Source of the DNA: Lihuaxuella thermophila
GTDB taxonomy: Bacteria > Bacillota > Bacilli > Thermoactinomycetales > Thermoactinomycetaceae
NCBI RefSeq assembly: GCF_900110165.1
Contig: NZ_FOCQ01000002.1
Location: forward strand, 248,001 to 312,000
Length of the DNA: 64,000 nucleotides
Direction: 5' to 3'
A model generated the notes under the pieces. That model did no database searches. It was not told where the DNA came from and worked only from the letters and a program-made list of their open reading frames with translations. Shown here piece after piece: positions 62,901 through 64,000 of the stretch. The position numbers and the translations under genes are program-made. How positions within the stretch are numbered: the stretch's first letter is position 1; each line of letters opens with the position of its first letter.

Positions 62901-62935
62901 GGAGTGAGGAGAAACGTCTCTTCACTCTATTTCAT
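62901..62935 (+). terminator. Hairpin after the symporter
   Basis: AGTGAGGAGA and TCTCTTCACT around AACG (one mismatch), then CTATTTCATT. Weak T run. Confidence 0.5.
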
Positions 62936-63078
62936 TCCCTTTATTTCTATTATTTTAAATAGTTAGAAATGTATATTTACGTAGTTTTCTATAGGTTCCC
63001 CTATACAATAGACTTACCTGACTCAGCTTGAAATCCGGAGTTGAAGGCGGTGAAACCGTGATTTAGGAGGGATTGAAA

Positions 63079-63234
63079 ATGAAAAAGCCCATTCAGCTTA
63101 TCATGAGTTTTGGTGCAGGGATCATGGTGGGCGTTGGTTTATCGGTACGATTATCTTCATGGCTCCTAAATTTCATATTTGAGACCGCTGTCAAGAGTGA
63201 GCTCTTTTCGAGATTCTTCTCTTCTTTGTCCTGA
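63079..63234 (+). CDS. Small membrane protein, 51 residues
   Basis: Reads KKPIQLIMSFGAGIMVGVGL then SVRLSSWLLNFIFE and a Ser/Phe-rich end. One hydrophobic helix with a Gly pattern (GAGIMVGVG). Strong ribosome binding site AGGAGG ahead of ATG 63079. Not recognised. It sits between the symporter and tadA. Confidence 0.5.
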   Translation: MKKPIQLIMSFGAGIMVGVGLSVRLSSWLLNFIFETAVKSELFSRFFSSLS

Positions 63235-63302
63235 TCGGTGTCTGAACGAAATGACGGGCCGGAATGGCCCTTTCTTTTTGTCAGCTTCCCGTTTGGGTAT
63301 AA

Positions 63303-63803
<501 letters not shown>

Positions 63804-64000
63804 GCTTTGGTTGTAGAAGGAATAGATGTCGGGCAATGAAAGTGGTTGAGAGGTGAAAGCTGCTTCAAGGGGATAGATTCACCGTCTATGGATCAGCAGG
63901 TTTTTCTGGTTGTGTCAAACATGCCATGGACCGTTCTTTGTCAATCCGGATCAGGAAGAACCAGCCGTGATCAACACAGTCACCCTTTCATCCCTGTGAT
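63804..64000. other. Region after tadA, no feature found
   Basis: The small SRP RNA gene expected here in Bacillales was looked for (its GGTGAAATGCC-type loop and GGAAGG elements) and not found. Short open stretches such as PFFVNPDQEEPAVINT lack a start codon. The window ends here. Confidence 0.4.

Noticed and set aside
63804-64000. SRP RNA gene expected behind tadA
   Set aside because: No recognisable loop or conserved helices in the 197 bases available; it may lie beyond the window end.

Overview
The window looks like an origin-proximal piece of a low-GC Gram-positive chromosome (order Bacillales). The gene order guaB-dacA-pdxS-pdxT-serS-tRNA-Ser at the left and tadA at the right is the conserved neighbourhood next to the replication origin in Bacillus relatives. 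T-box, sigma-A-type promoters, AGGAGG ribosome binding sites, frequent TTG/GTG starts, Zur/Fnr-type boxes and an AnsR-AnsAB locus fit the same group. Family Thermoactinomycetaceae is my guess only (inference from style and content). Roughly 55 kb of mostly accessory genes lies between serS and tadA, which are close together in Bacillus subtilis.

Left block (1-7.1 kb): the end of a lipase-like hydrolase, a cluster of DnaA boxes, guaB, dacA, the pyridoxal-phosphate synthase pair pdxST, a serine T-box leader, serS and a tRNA-Ser(UGA).

The most unusual block (7.4-15.4 kb) begins right after the tRNA-Ser. It holds an intact polymorphic-toxin protein with a PrsW-type intramembrane-protease N-terminus and an AHH nuclease tip, followed by an Imm11-like immunity gene. 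Behind it lie a second, broken copy of the toxin stem carrying a different (WHH) nuclease tip with an intact SUKH immunity gene, a third toxin tail with a long putative immunity gene, and a decayed SUKH copy. Fragments of tRNA-Ser 3' ends punctuate these modules at about 10.2, 13.7 and 15.3 kb, the last next to a tRNA-Arg fragment. This reads as a tandem array of one expressed toxin and silent or decaying toxin/immunity cassettes at a tRNA hotspot. A secreted serpin lipoprotein follows on the other strand.

15.5-25 kb: a two-component system with a MacB-like ABC transporter, then an operon of a rifamycin-phosphotransferase/PEP-synthase-like enzyme, an MFS exporter and a TetR repressor, with palindromic operators upstream. 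25-32 kb: a Crp/Fnr regulator, flavohaemoglobin hmp with a Fnr-type box placed for class II activation, and ansR/ansAB. 32-37 kb: a DUF6886 gene, an XRE-TPR (RRNPP-like) regulator overlapped by a 20-codon candidate signal-peptide gene, and a secreted protein with three NlpC/P60 domains of which only one keeps its catalytic residues.

37-50 kb: glcDF, a monoacylglycerol-lipase-like hydrolase, asnB, an LPKTA-anchored surface protein, tRNA-Arg(CCU), several tiny genes, an FMN alpha-hydroxy-acid dehydrogenase, a Tyr/Pro/His-rich small protein, and an ECF sigma/anti-sigma pair in which the sigma gene has a frameshift at a run of six identical bases. 50-64 kb: an acyltransferase, a GNAT protein, a TetR/YhgE pair with a clean operator, a zinc-uptake operon znuACB with its zur gene and Zur box, a GlnK/GlnL-type two-component system beside a glutamate/dicarboxylate symporter, and tadA. 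All calls are by eye; no database search was run.
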